A stretch of DNA of 9,317 nt from Desulfobacteraceae bacterium (GTDB lineage Bacteria; Desulfobacterota; Desulfobacteria; Desulfobacterales; ETH-SRB1): NCBI GenBank assembly GCA_030638305.1, contig DAOWEW010000218.1:1-9317 (forward strand), in the 5' to 3' direction. A program made the position numbers and the translations under genes. Below the pieces are notes generated by a model. It was not told the origin of the DNA. It saw nothing but the letters and a program-made list of their open reading frames with translations, and did not search any database. Below, piece by piece: positions 1 through 6,144 of the stretch (positions are counted from its first letter, which is position 1; each line of letters opens with the position of its first letter).

Positions 1-2453
1 TCATACGCAAAAACTTCAATGATTGTAAAAAAACTGGAGCTTTCATTATCAACAACAATCCGGTTGGGCCTTTTTGATGCGCGTGGTCTAAGGGATTGAT
101 AAGCCGACATCTTTTTCTTCAGAGCTTCAGTAATATTCAACTTGCCTGCAAGAACGGATTTAAGATTTGCTTCTGCTTTATCCCATCGCTCGGTTTCAAA
201 AATCTGATCAAGCGGCGGTTTAACTTTAAAAATATCAAGGGCTATATTATTTCGCCATGTATATGCCTGAGTATCCAGAATATCAATACTGTTTAATGTA
301 AATACTCCTGCTATCTTTGAAAAAAGTCCCGGACGATCTATTGCGCAAATCGTTACAACCCTTGTGTTGGAATCTACAGTTCGGGTTACTTTCCAGACAA
401 AATCGCTATACCTGAGTTTGTTGTAAAGCCTGACATGTTCCAATATATCGTGCGCTGAAGCATACAGAAGATATCTCGGCGACATTACCTTGAAAAACAG
501 TTCTAATTCCTGCTTTACCGGCAGAGAAGATACGGATAATAAAACTTCCTTTTTTTTCTTGTTAACTGTCTCAACAGCTTCTCCTGTTGCCAGCTCCCCT
601 TTTTTCAGTATGCTCAGCACGCTAAGAAAAAGATTTCTTAAAAGAGCCGAAGTCCAGTCATTCCAAGCCTTTGGGCCGGTAGAAATTGAATCCGAAACAG
701 TCAGAAGGTAAAGCATTATTAAACGTTCTACATCCTTTATCTTTCTGGCGCAAGTGATAGCAGTCTCCTCATCATTCAGATCTCTTCTGGATGCAGTCTT
801 GATAAGAAATAAATGTTCATTTATCAAAAATGTTATGGTTTCTATATCACTTGTTTTAAAGCCTCTTTTTTCAAGTACATGTTTAACGATTTTTGCTCCT
901 CTTTGTGAATGCCCACCGGTCGGCTCTCCTTTGCCGATATCATGTAAAAGAGCTGCCCAGAGCAATAATCTTTTATTGGAAAGTTCTTTATATAAATTTC
1001 CGTAAAATTTATCTCCGGTTTTATTTTCATCAAGTGTGCCGAATTTTTTTATTGTCTTTACGGTAAGCAATGAATGCCTGGCAACGGGATACAAATGGTA
1101 TTCGTCAAATTGAATCCGATTAACAATATTTTTAAATTCAGGTATAAACTGCGATAGAAATCCTGTAGTTAACATATCATTCAAAACATCAATTGTTGTG
1201 GGCGGAGCAAATAAAATTCTTTCAAAAGATTTTAAAGCAAATGAAGAGTTTCTGAAATCATCATCAATCAAATAAACAAATTCTTTTAACAGCCGTTTTG
1301 CTTCAGAACTTAATGGAACTTGCAAGCGAGCGCTTTCTTCAAAAATTTTTATCAATAAATCCGGAGAATCCGGTATGGCCTCGGAAGAAACAAAATTAAG
1401 CGTACCCCTCTTAACTTCAATACCATCTATTTCGGAAATATTATTTATTTTGAGTTGTGTATTGAGTTTTTTTGACTGTATTGAGTTTTTTTTGTGCGCT
1501 TGTTCACCAATAAACATCAAGTATTGCTGCTTTACAGATTCCATCCGGCTGTGCAATTTTTCTAAAAATTTTTCTACGGGCTGCAGCCCGTTTTGTTTTC
1601 TGAGATTCAGGGCATCGGCCAGTTCTGTCTGATACTCAAAATACAGTTGATCACATTTTTTTCCGGTTATATAATGCAATCGGTTCCTTACGTGCCATAT
1701 AAACGAAAGCGCCTTTTTTAAAAGCCGGAATTCGTCATGAGAAAGACAGCCATAATACTCAAAATCTCTGGCTTGCCTGATATTATATTTTATTCGGCCA
1801 ATCCACAACATAGTGTGGTAGTCTCTCAATCCTCCCTGTCCTTCCTTCAAGTTAGGCTTCAATAAATAAGCAGAGTCTCCAAAACGATCATGTCGTTGAA
1901 GATTGCTTTTAACAAGCTGGTTTATGATTTTGTCAGATTGGCCTTTTATTACCTTTTCCCGAAGTTGTTTCATTAACTCTAAATACAAAATAGACTCACC
2001 GCATATAAAACGGGCATCCAGAACTGAAGTCAAAATCACAAGATCTTCTCCTGAAAGGCTTACACATTCTTTTATTGATCTGGTTGAATGCCCCACATCC
2101 AAACCTATATCCCAGAGCGGATAAATAATCTCCCGGACAAGATCCTCTGCTTCATCCGGAACATTTTTTTCAAAAAGAAAAAGAAGATCCACATCCGAGT
2201 GAATGCACTGTTCTTTTCTTCCATAACCACCCAAAGCAATTATGGCATAAGGATTCCTGACGATGTCTGTTTCAGGATCAACAATGCGGCTTTTGAATTT
2301 TTCCAGAAAATAATCGTCTAAAATCCGGCTATGGTGCTCCATAATACTGTGTTTTTTCCCGCTTATAAAATCTGAGATCAGCTTGTTTTTTCTTTGCTTT
2401 AACTTCTCGGAAGGGCTTTCATGCCGGAGCTTTATGTTTTTTGATTGTGACAA
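1..2453 (-). CDS. glnD: Bifunctional uridylyltransferase/uridylyl-removing enzyme GlnD (C-terminus outside window)
   Basis: GlnD uridylylates PII signal proteins when glutamine is low and removes UMP when it is high, so it is the cytosolic nitrogen sensor. The frame stays open from 2453 to the left edge (817 codons). Visible in order are the nucleotidyltransferase motif GGYGR at residues 75-79 with the metal-binding D87 and D89 (context IHSDVDLLFLF), the HD hydrolase motif LLHDIGKG with H504/D505, a first ACT domain from about residue 697 (ICAIDRPGLFSKIAGVF), and the start of a second ACT domain near residue 798, where the window ends. Family length is roughly 850-900 aa, so only the tail is missing. 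I chose the TTG at 2453-2451: it follows an in-frame TGA closely and has GGTGAG eight bases upstream. The first in-frame ATG (2342) would remove 37 residues that look like a normal GlnD N-terminus. No frameshift or lost catalytic residue was seen. Confidence 0.96.
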   Translation of the reverse strand, partial: MSQSKNIKLRHESPSEKLKQRKNKLISDFISGKKHSIMEHHSRILDDYFLEKFKSRIVDPETDIVRNPYAIIALGGYGRKEQCIHSDVDLLFLFEKNVPDEAEDLVREIIYPLWDIGLDVGHSTRSIKECVSLSGEDLVILTSVLDARFICGESILYLELMKQLREKVIKGQSDKIINQLVKSNLQRHDRFGDSAYLLKPNLKEGQGGLRDYHTMLWIGRIKYNIRQARDFEYYGCLSHDEFRLLKKALSFIWHVRNRLHYITGKKCDQLYFEYQTELADALNLRKQNGLQPVEKFLEKLHSRMESVKQQYLMFIGEQAHKKNSIQSKKLNTQLKINNISEIDGIEVKRGTLNFVSSEAIPDSPDLLIKIFEESARLQVPLSSEAKRLLKEFVYLIDDDFRNSSFALKSFERILFAPPTTIDVLNDMLTTGFLSQFIPEFKNIVNRIQFDEYHLYPVARHSLLTVKTIKKFGTLDENKTGDKFYGNLYKELSNKRLLLWAALLHDIGKGEPTGGHSQRGAKIVKHVLEKRGFKTSDIETITFLINEHLFLIKTASRRDLNDEETAITCARKIKDVERLIMLYLLTVSDSISTGPKAWNDWTSALLRNLFLSVLSILKKGELATGEAVETVNKKKKEVLLSVSSLPVKQELELFFKVMSPRYLLYASAHDILEHVRLYNKLRYSDFVWKVTRTVDSNTRVVTICAIDRPGLFSKIAGVFTLNSIDILDTQAYTWRNNIALDIFKVKPPLDQIFETERWDKAEANLKSVLAGKLNITEALKKKMSAYQSLRPRASKRPNRIVVDNESSSFFTIIEVFAY

Positions 2454-2579
2454 CTTTATATCTCACCGTTTATGATAGTCATTGGTTGGAACAGATCAGA
2501 TTCAATACGTTCCTTATCAATTGCAGACATACATATTTGGGGGGTCATTATTTTTTACAAAGAAAAACAGGCAAAGGAA

Positions 2580-2714
2580 TTATGTCGATACTCCTGTGAG
2601 GGAAATAATCTTATTCAGATTCAAGGGAATGGATAATGCCCTGGGGCTGAACTCAGGACGGGGTTTATGATAAAAGTCCTTTATGAGTGTTTTTATGATT
2701 TTTTTCTTTTTCAT
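2580..2714 (-). pseudogene. N-terminal remnant of an AAA-type ATPase gene
   Basis: An ATG at 2714 opens 44 codons, ending at TAA 2582-2580. The peptide contains LIKDFYHKPRPEFSPRALS and continues SIPLNLNKIISLTGV before an S-T-stop. This closely resembles the N-terminus of the ATP-binding proteins often annotated as DUF4143/AAA_14 ATPases, where the same stretch runs into a Walker A loop (..KIISLIGVRRSGKT..). Here the frame stops exactly where the Walker A should begin. Downstream, in another frame, AIDKERI (about 2525-2505) is reminiscent of the region that follows Walker A in that family, but the rest is lost. There is no Shine-Dalgarno sequence. I read it as a decayed, non-functional leftover; the family link is from memory of the motif pattern. 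Confidence 0.6.
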
Positions 2715-2720
2715 AAAAAA

Positions 2721-2749
2721 ACAATATGCCACATATTTTTTTTAGTCAA
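2721..2749 (-). promoter_or_regulatory. Sigma70-type promoter reading toward glnD
   Basis: On the minus strand, TTGACT (2749-2744) and TATTGT (2726-2721) are separated by exactly 17 bases, close to the sigma70 consensus. It points at glnD and would give a leader of about 260 nt, or it once served the decayed gene starting at 2714. Which of the two it serves now cannot be told from sequence. Confidence 0.55.
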
Positions 2750-2931
2750 GGAAATATCTGGGATCAAACCTTGATTCTACAACAACAATGCCCGACGCCC
2801 AACAGATTCAAGCAGGCCGTCCAGATCTTCCCTTACTGACCAGAGCACACCCTTTTTTTTAAAAGCTTTCGTTGCATGGCAAACGCATTGGAAAATTCTA
2901 TTATGGAGAGATTGTAGGCATTGCTTGAACT
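2742..2931 (-). other. Gene-free spacer with decayed coding traces
   Basis: No intact gene is present. On the minus strand, codons 2807-2742 encode a tail ending in IVVVESRFDPRYFLD followed by TAA, which reads like the natural C-terminus of a lost protein. A separate frame just upstream (roughly 2925-2780) encodes KKKGVLWSVREDLDGLLES before a stop. The frame change falls in the same stretch, as expected of a gene broken by indels. I do not recognise the protein. It may be the partner or upstream neighbour of the ATPase remnant at 2580-2714. Confidence 0.3.
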
Positions 2932-2962
2932 AAAAAAGGGTTAGCCAAACTACGACTAACCC
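2932..2962 (-). terminator. Intrinsic terminator downstream of the tRNA-Phe locus
   Basis: GGGTTAG (2938-2944) and CTAACCC (2956-2962) form a perfect 7-bp stem with an 11-nt loop. Read on the minus strand, the stem is followed by six T (plus-strand A at 2932-2937). It lies 30 bp beyond the 3' end of the tRNA fragment in the direction of tRNA transcription, so it probably ended the original tRNA-Phe transcript. Confidence 0.7.
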
Positions 2963-2991
2963 TATATCAGAAAAATTAGCTAAAGAAAAAG

Positions 2992-3035
<44 letters not shown>

Positions 3036-3058
3036 TGTTTGGACAACTTTCCTTTATC

Positions 3059-3134
3059 TTCACTTTTCATCATAAAAGCCTTGACATTTCTACTATTTAG
3101 ATGTATAGTGTGTTATATAGTTTTCACTTTTCAT
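3059..3134 (+). repeat. Direct repeats flanking the int promoter (candidate arm sites)
   Basis: TTCACTTTTCAT occurs twice, at 3059-3070 and 3123-3134, each followed by an A/T-rich TAAAA-type tail. A weaker third version (TCACTTACTTTCAGCTAAAA) starts at 3144. They lie between the att junction and int, on both sides of the promoter at 3081-3109. Tyrosine integrases with an N-terminal arm-binding domain use such short repeats beside the core site, so arm-type integrase sites or sites for an excision factor are the natural reading. Confidence 0.5.
3081..3109 (+). promoter_or_regulatory. Near-consensus sigma70 promoter for int
   Basis: TTGACA (3081-3086), a 17-base spacer and TATAGT (3104-3109) form an almost perfect sigma70 promoter pointing at the integrase gene. 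Transcription would start near 3116, giving a leader of about 155 nt. The promoter lies between the two TTCACTTTTCAT repeats, so a protein bound there could repress it. Confidence 0.7.
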
Positions 3135-3165
3135 AATCTAAAATCACTTACTTTCAGCTAAAAAA

Positions 3166-3182
3166 GCGGGACTATAGCGGGA
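3166..3182 (+). repeat. Tandem GCGGGA boxes in the int leader
   Basis: GCGGGA occurs at 3166-3171 and 3177-3182, 11 bp apart (one helical turn), in otherwise AT-rich DNA between the promoter and int. Same-face spacing suggests a protein-binding pair, possibly a second class of arm site or an operator. Function unknown. Confidence 0.35.
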
Positions 3183-3273
3183 TAGATTTTAAAAGCTCCC
3201 GTTATTATCTTTACGTATCCGCAATATAAAACTGATTTTCTTTAAAAGCAAGTCCCTGAAAGAAATTGTAAAA

Positions 3274-4485
3274 ATGGCAAAGCGTATTAAAACAAATTTT
3301 ATAGGCATTAGATACAAAGAACACCCGACCAGAAAGCATGGTATAGGATATGATCGCTATTTTACAATAAGGTATAAACTTTGTGGTAAAGATAAAGAAG
3401 AGGGTGTAGGTTGGTCAAGTCAAGGCGTAACGGCACAAATAGCAAATGCCCGTTTATCGGAAATCAAGGAAAACCAGAGAACCGGCCAGGGTGCACAAAG
3501 CTTAACTGAAAAAAGAGAAATAGAAAAAATACGGCGTGAGCAAGAGCAAACAGAACAGACAAAACGTGATAGAGAAAATATTCTCTTTACGACTTATTTT
3601 GTTGATATTTATTTTCCCATTGCGCAAACAAGCAAAAAAACTGAAACTTGCAGGACTGAACTGCAATATTACAAAAATTGGATTGAGCCCGCTTTCGCGG
3701 GTAAGCCATTCAAAGACATTGCACCCTTCCACTGTGAGAAGCTCAAAAAAAAATTACTATCATCCGGCAGAACTCCCAGAACCTTACAATATATTTTTGC
3801 GATCATTCGACAAATATGGAATATGGCAAAGCGTGATGGTCTTATCAGTACTAATTCTCCCACAAAGCATGTTACTATACCAAAAATAGATAATAAGCGC
3901 CTGCGATTCCTGAGACATAATGAAGCTAATGTTTTACTGGATGAGCTATATAGGCGGAGCAAACAACTCCACGATATGAGTTTACTCGCTTTGCAATGTG
4001 GACTGCGAGCTGGGGAGATATTTGGCCTTATCTGGAATGACATTGACATTGATCGTGGTTTGATTACCGTAAAGGATACCAAAAGCAGTCATAACAGACC
4101 CGCATTCATGACCCAAGCCGTTAAATCTATGATGGCAGGCAGAAAGCAGTCTGTAACTATGGCGGGGTTTGTATTTCTGGATAGAAATGGGAAAAAAATA
4201 GAACGTATATCCCATGCCTTTTCAAGGGCTGTTGCGCAACTTGGTTTTAACGATGGCATAACCGATTGTCGACAAAAAGTTGTGTTTCATACATGCCGGC
4301 ATACATTTGCAAGCTGGTTAGTACAGGGCGGTGCCGACCTGTACACAGTACAAAAATTGATGGGACATAGTACTTTTGAGATGGTGCAAAGATATGCCCA
4401 CCTTTCCGAAGGGACATTACAGAAAGCGGTTAAGGATTTAGAAAAAAGCATGTTAGCGAAAAATAATATTATTGAGTTAAAATAA
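3274..4485 (+). CDS. int: Tyrosine recombinase (integrase) of the tRNA-Phe element
   Basis: This 403-aa protein should catalyse integration and excision between the tRNA-Phe att site and the circular element. The N-terminal 60 residues (RYFTIRYKLCGKDKEEGVGW) fit an arm-DNA-binding domain of the AP2-like type; a charged linker at about 75-102 follows, then a SAM-like core-binding domain at roughly 103-190. The catalytic domain has every expected residue: R245 (CGLRAGE), a beta-hairpin lysine, probably K270 (DTKSSHNR), H339-x2-R342 (HTCRH), H365 (LMGHS) and nucleophile Y374 (QRYAHL). Length is normal for phage-type integrases and no damage is seen, so it is probably active. The start at 3274 has only a weak Shine-Dalgarno (GAAAG), suggesting modest translation. 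It is transcribed from the promoter at 3081-3109 and followed by the structured leader of the next gene. Confidence 0.96.
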   Translation: MAKRIKTNFIGIRYKEHPTRKHGIGYDRYFTIRYKLCGKDKEEGVGWSSQGVTAQIANARLSEIKENQRTGQGAQSLTEKREIEKIRREQEQTEQTKRDRENILFTTYFVDIYFPIAQTSKKTETCRTELQYYKNWIEPAFAGKPFKDIAPFHCEKLKKKLLSSGRTPRTLQYIFAIIRQIWNMAKRDGLISTNSPTKHVTIPKIDNKRLRFLRHNEANVLLDELYRRSKQLHDMSLLALQCGLRAGEIFGLIWNDIDIDRGLITVKDTKSSHNRPAFMTQAVKSMMAGRKQSVTMAGFVFLDRNGKKIERISHAFSRAVAQLGFNDGITDCRQKVVFHTCRHTFASWLVQGGADLYTVQKLMGHSTFEMVQRYAHLSEGTLQKAVKDLEKSMLAKNNIIELK

Positions 4486-4501
4486 AAGCGAGGATAAGTA
4501 A

Positions 4502-4594
4502 CCCCTTGCGGGGCATAGGGAAAGCTACCCGAAAAGCCGGAATTCCACACCGGTTTGCCCCGCACACCAATTGTGGATACCGCTGTGGAGGTGG
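4502..4594 (+). ncRNA. Candidate structured RNA between int and the next gene
   Basis: TGCGGGGCA (4507-4515) pairs perfectly with TGCCCCGCA (4556-4564), 9 bp. Inside are two hairpins: GGG/CCC (4518-4520/4528-4530), and AGCCGG with CCGGTT (4535-4540/4550-4555, one G-U). Together they make a three-way junction. CCCC (4502-4505) can instead pair with GGGG (4510-4513), which would break the outer stem. CCACA (4545-4549), in the second loop, can pair with TGTGG (4584-4588), overlapping the strong ribosome site GGAGGTGG (4587-4594) six bases before the ATG at 4601. This suggests a folded leader able to affect translation of the 318-aa protein. The GC-rich block stands out in AT-rich DNA. It matches no riboswitch I know; its position recalls the candidate motif named int-alpA, whose consensus I could not check. 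Confidence 0.55.
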
Positions 4595-4600
4595 TAAAAA

Positions 4601-5557
4601 ATGAAAAATTTTAACAAACAGATTCAAGAAAAAGCTTCTCTCAAACTGGCCATCCTAAAAAGACACCCCGACTATCAAACCAGCTTTGAAAAACTCAAAC
4701 GCAATTTTCAGATTGATAAAAACGGACTCTTCTCAGAAATTTGCGAAGATATCCTATTTGGTGAGATGGGTTTTTCCCTTGATATTGCACCAACCCTATC
4801 CAAAGCAGCTCGTAACGGTGTGTTATTCGAAATTCTTGACCCACATAAAGACATTGAAGACTGCCAGCATTCTTGGCTATTGCTTTTTATGTTTTGTTTT
4901 CCAGGAATTAAAGAAATTTCACGACCTGATTTAAATCTTTTCCATCGCAATGATGGCCCTATAAACCCGAAAGATTTAAAAGATTACGAAAGGCTTTTGA
5001 ATGTGGATTTGCGAAAGCCACAAGAGTTTCTTCTCAGAGAATTTGAAGGTTTTCTTAACAATATATATGCGCGTAAAAAATCTATAGACATAGAGTATAA
5101 TATCAGAGACCATTGCCCTAAGCTTTCCGAGGAAACTGTTATGGCCTTTGATCTTTTACACGAAAGAGAACGAAAAGCTTTTAAATCTTGGGATGCTGAT
5201 ACTACCAGGGCACGCAAAGAGGCCTGGACGCAACTTAAAATTTGGGATCTATGGAAACAAGGGCAAGGGTTTAAGCAAATAGCAAGAGAGCTTAAACTTA
5301 CATACGATAGTGTAAAAAAAGCTTTTCGCAAAGCTTATGAACGAATATACCGGAAGACTTATGATCCCATTGATATATGGTCCATAAAATATGAAAAGCC
5401 TAATTTAAATCAATTCAAAAAGAACTGTCAAAAAAAGCCATGCGAAAACTGCAATACTCCCTGTTCTGAATTTAAAGAATATATTGAAGCATATATCAGC
5501 CAAGATCACGTCTCACAAAAAGACTCTTCTCTTACGGACATGGAAGCTTTTATATGA
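4601..5557 (+). CDS. Unrecognised element protein with helix-turn-helix and four-cysteine motif
   Basis: I do not recognise this 318-aa protein as a named family. Residues 213-246 (IWDLWKQGQGFKQIARELKL, then SVKKAFRKAYERIY) form a helix-turn-helix of the sigma-region-4 or resolvase kind, so DNA binding is likely. Residues 276-288 hold C-x4-C-x2-C-x3-C (CQKKPCENCNTPC), which could bind zinc or an iron-sulfur cluster. The N-terminal 200 residues are helical and soluble in appearance, with no signal peptide or clear membrane segment; a hydrophobic stretch at 92-101 (WLLLFMFCFP) probably belongs to the core. The start follows GGAGGTGG at an ideal distance and sits behind the structured RNA. Placed between int and alpA, it may be a regulator of excision or of element genes; that is inference from position and the DNA-binding motif. 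Confidence 0.9.
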   Translation: MKNFNKQIQEKASLKLAILKRHPDYQTSFEKLKRNFQIDKNGLFSEICEDILFGEMGFSLDIAPTLSKAARNGVLFEILDPHKDIEDCQHSWLLLFMFCFPGIKEISRPDLNLFHRNDGPINPKDLKDYERLLNVDLRKPQEFLLREFEGFLNNIYARKKSIDIEYNIRDHCPKLSEETVMAFDLLHERERKAFKSWDADTTRARKEAWTQLKIWDLWKQGQGFKQIARELKLTYDSVKKAFRKAYERIYRKTYDPIDIWSIKYEKPNLNQFKKNCQKKPCENCNTPCSEFKEYIEAYISQDHVSQKDSSLTDMEAFI

Positions 5558-5681
5558 ATCTGTTGATTTACTATCTTTTCAAAAAAAAAGTTGACACAAT
5601 ATGCAGTGGCGTAAGGCAAATGATCCACAATGTCTTGTGTCCTGATTTTTTAAAATCGGAGTAAATCAACAGAGCCATATA
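5551..5681. repeat. Long nested inverted repeat after the 318-aa gene
   Basis: TCTGTTGATTTACT (5559-5572) and AGTAAATCAACAGA (5660-5673) are perfect complements over 14 bp. Beyond a 2-nt mismatch they extend by TATATG (5551-5556) with CATATA (5676-5681). Nested inside is a second perfect pair, GACACAA (5593-5599) with TTGTGTC (5635-5641). A third, competing hairpin is CACAA-TGTC-TTGTG (5626-5639). The left arm overlaps the last codons and stop of the preceding gene. It could be a long RNA hairpin protecting or ending the transcript, or a miniature inverted-repeat insertion of about 130 bp. No target-site duplication is evident. Confidence 0.6.
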
Positions 5682-5813
5682 TTAACCTACCTAAAAACAA
5701 AAATCCACTATCTTATTTTAAAAAAATCTTTATTAAAAAGCAAGACCAAACCATCCCATACCTGCCTTTTAATACGTCTAAAATACCTGATTCTAATACA
5801 ACTATCTGTTTTT

Positions 5814-5879
5814 GTTGCATAAAATAAGAGTGCTCCCTTATTTTCCCTTTATCTATGTATAGAAGATGTTGTTTGCAAC
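5814..5879. promoter_or_regulatory. Nested dyads upstream of the alpA-like gene
   Basis: AAAATAAG (5821-5828) and CTTATTTT (5837-5844) form a perfect 8-bp dyad with an 8-nt centre. Around it, GTTGCA (5814-5819) matches TGCAAC (5874-5879) in inverted orientation. The dyads sit directly ahead of the AlpA-like gene in a 350-bp stretch without another gene, so an operator or leader structure is plausible. No convincing -35/-10 pair was found, and 5683-5813 shows only AT-rich sequence. Confidence 0.35.
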
Positions 5880-5905
5880 GAAAAATAAACAGGAGGCTAT
5901 TTATT

Positions 5906-6139
5906 ATGAGAGATTTAAACGAACATTTCACTTTATTAAAAAAGGTGTGGTCTTCAACTCTGGTAGCTCGCTCAGAGGTAGGCCGTTTTAGTGGCGGAGT
6001 TATATCACCACATTATATTGCTAACATGGATTGTAGAGGGTTGGGGCCGAAAGAACGTCTCAGAATTGGGAAAAAGGTAGTTTATCCTGTGGACTCTCTG
6101 ATTGACTGGCTAAAAGAAAAATCTACAACATTAGGGTAA
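5906..6139 (+). CDS. AlpA-like winged-helix DNA-binding protein
   Basis: This 77-aa protein fits the AlpA/excisionase-like helix-turn-helix family: a short helix-turn-helix (about 20-45, LVARSEVGRFSGGVISPHYI), a glycine-rich turn into the wing (CRGLGPKERLRIGKKVVYP, 43-61) and a closing helix that places a tryptophan (DSLIDWLKEK). In P4-like and PICI-type elements, AlpA proteins activate the integrase gene or act as excision factors; that role is inferred here. I start it at the ATG at 5906 because AGGAGG (5891-5896) precedes it by nine bases. An in-frame ATG at 5855 would add 17 residues (MYRRCCLQRK...), but it lacks a ribosome site and the extra residues do not look like the family. Only five bases separate its stop from the primase-helicase ATG, so the two form an operon. 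Confidence 0.88.
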   Translation: MRDLNEHFTLLKKVWSSTLVARSEVGRFSGGVISPHYIANMDCRGLGPKERLRIGKKVVYPVDSLIDWLKEKSTTLG

Positions 6140-6144
6140 CTAAA

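Noticed and set aside
2482..2670. 62-aa plus-strand open frame upstream of glnD
   Set aside because: It lies antisense to the ATPase remnant and the glnD leader, has no ribosome site and no recognisable sequence.
3669..4082. 137-aa minus-strand open frame inside int
   Set aside because: It is the shadow of the conserved integrase reading frame; the plus-strand frame carries all catalytic residues.
5591..5619. TTGACA at 5591-5596 as a promoter for alpA
   Set aside because: No acceptable -10 box lies 16-18 bases downstream (AGGCAA-type sequence), and the hexamer is part of the nested inverted repeat.
5713..5931. 72-aa minus-strand open frame overlapping the alpA-like start
   Set aside because: It begins inside the alpA-like gene, has no ribosome site, and its composition is that of random AT-rich DNA; the dyads in the same stretch explain the region better.
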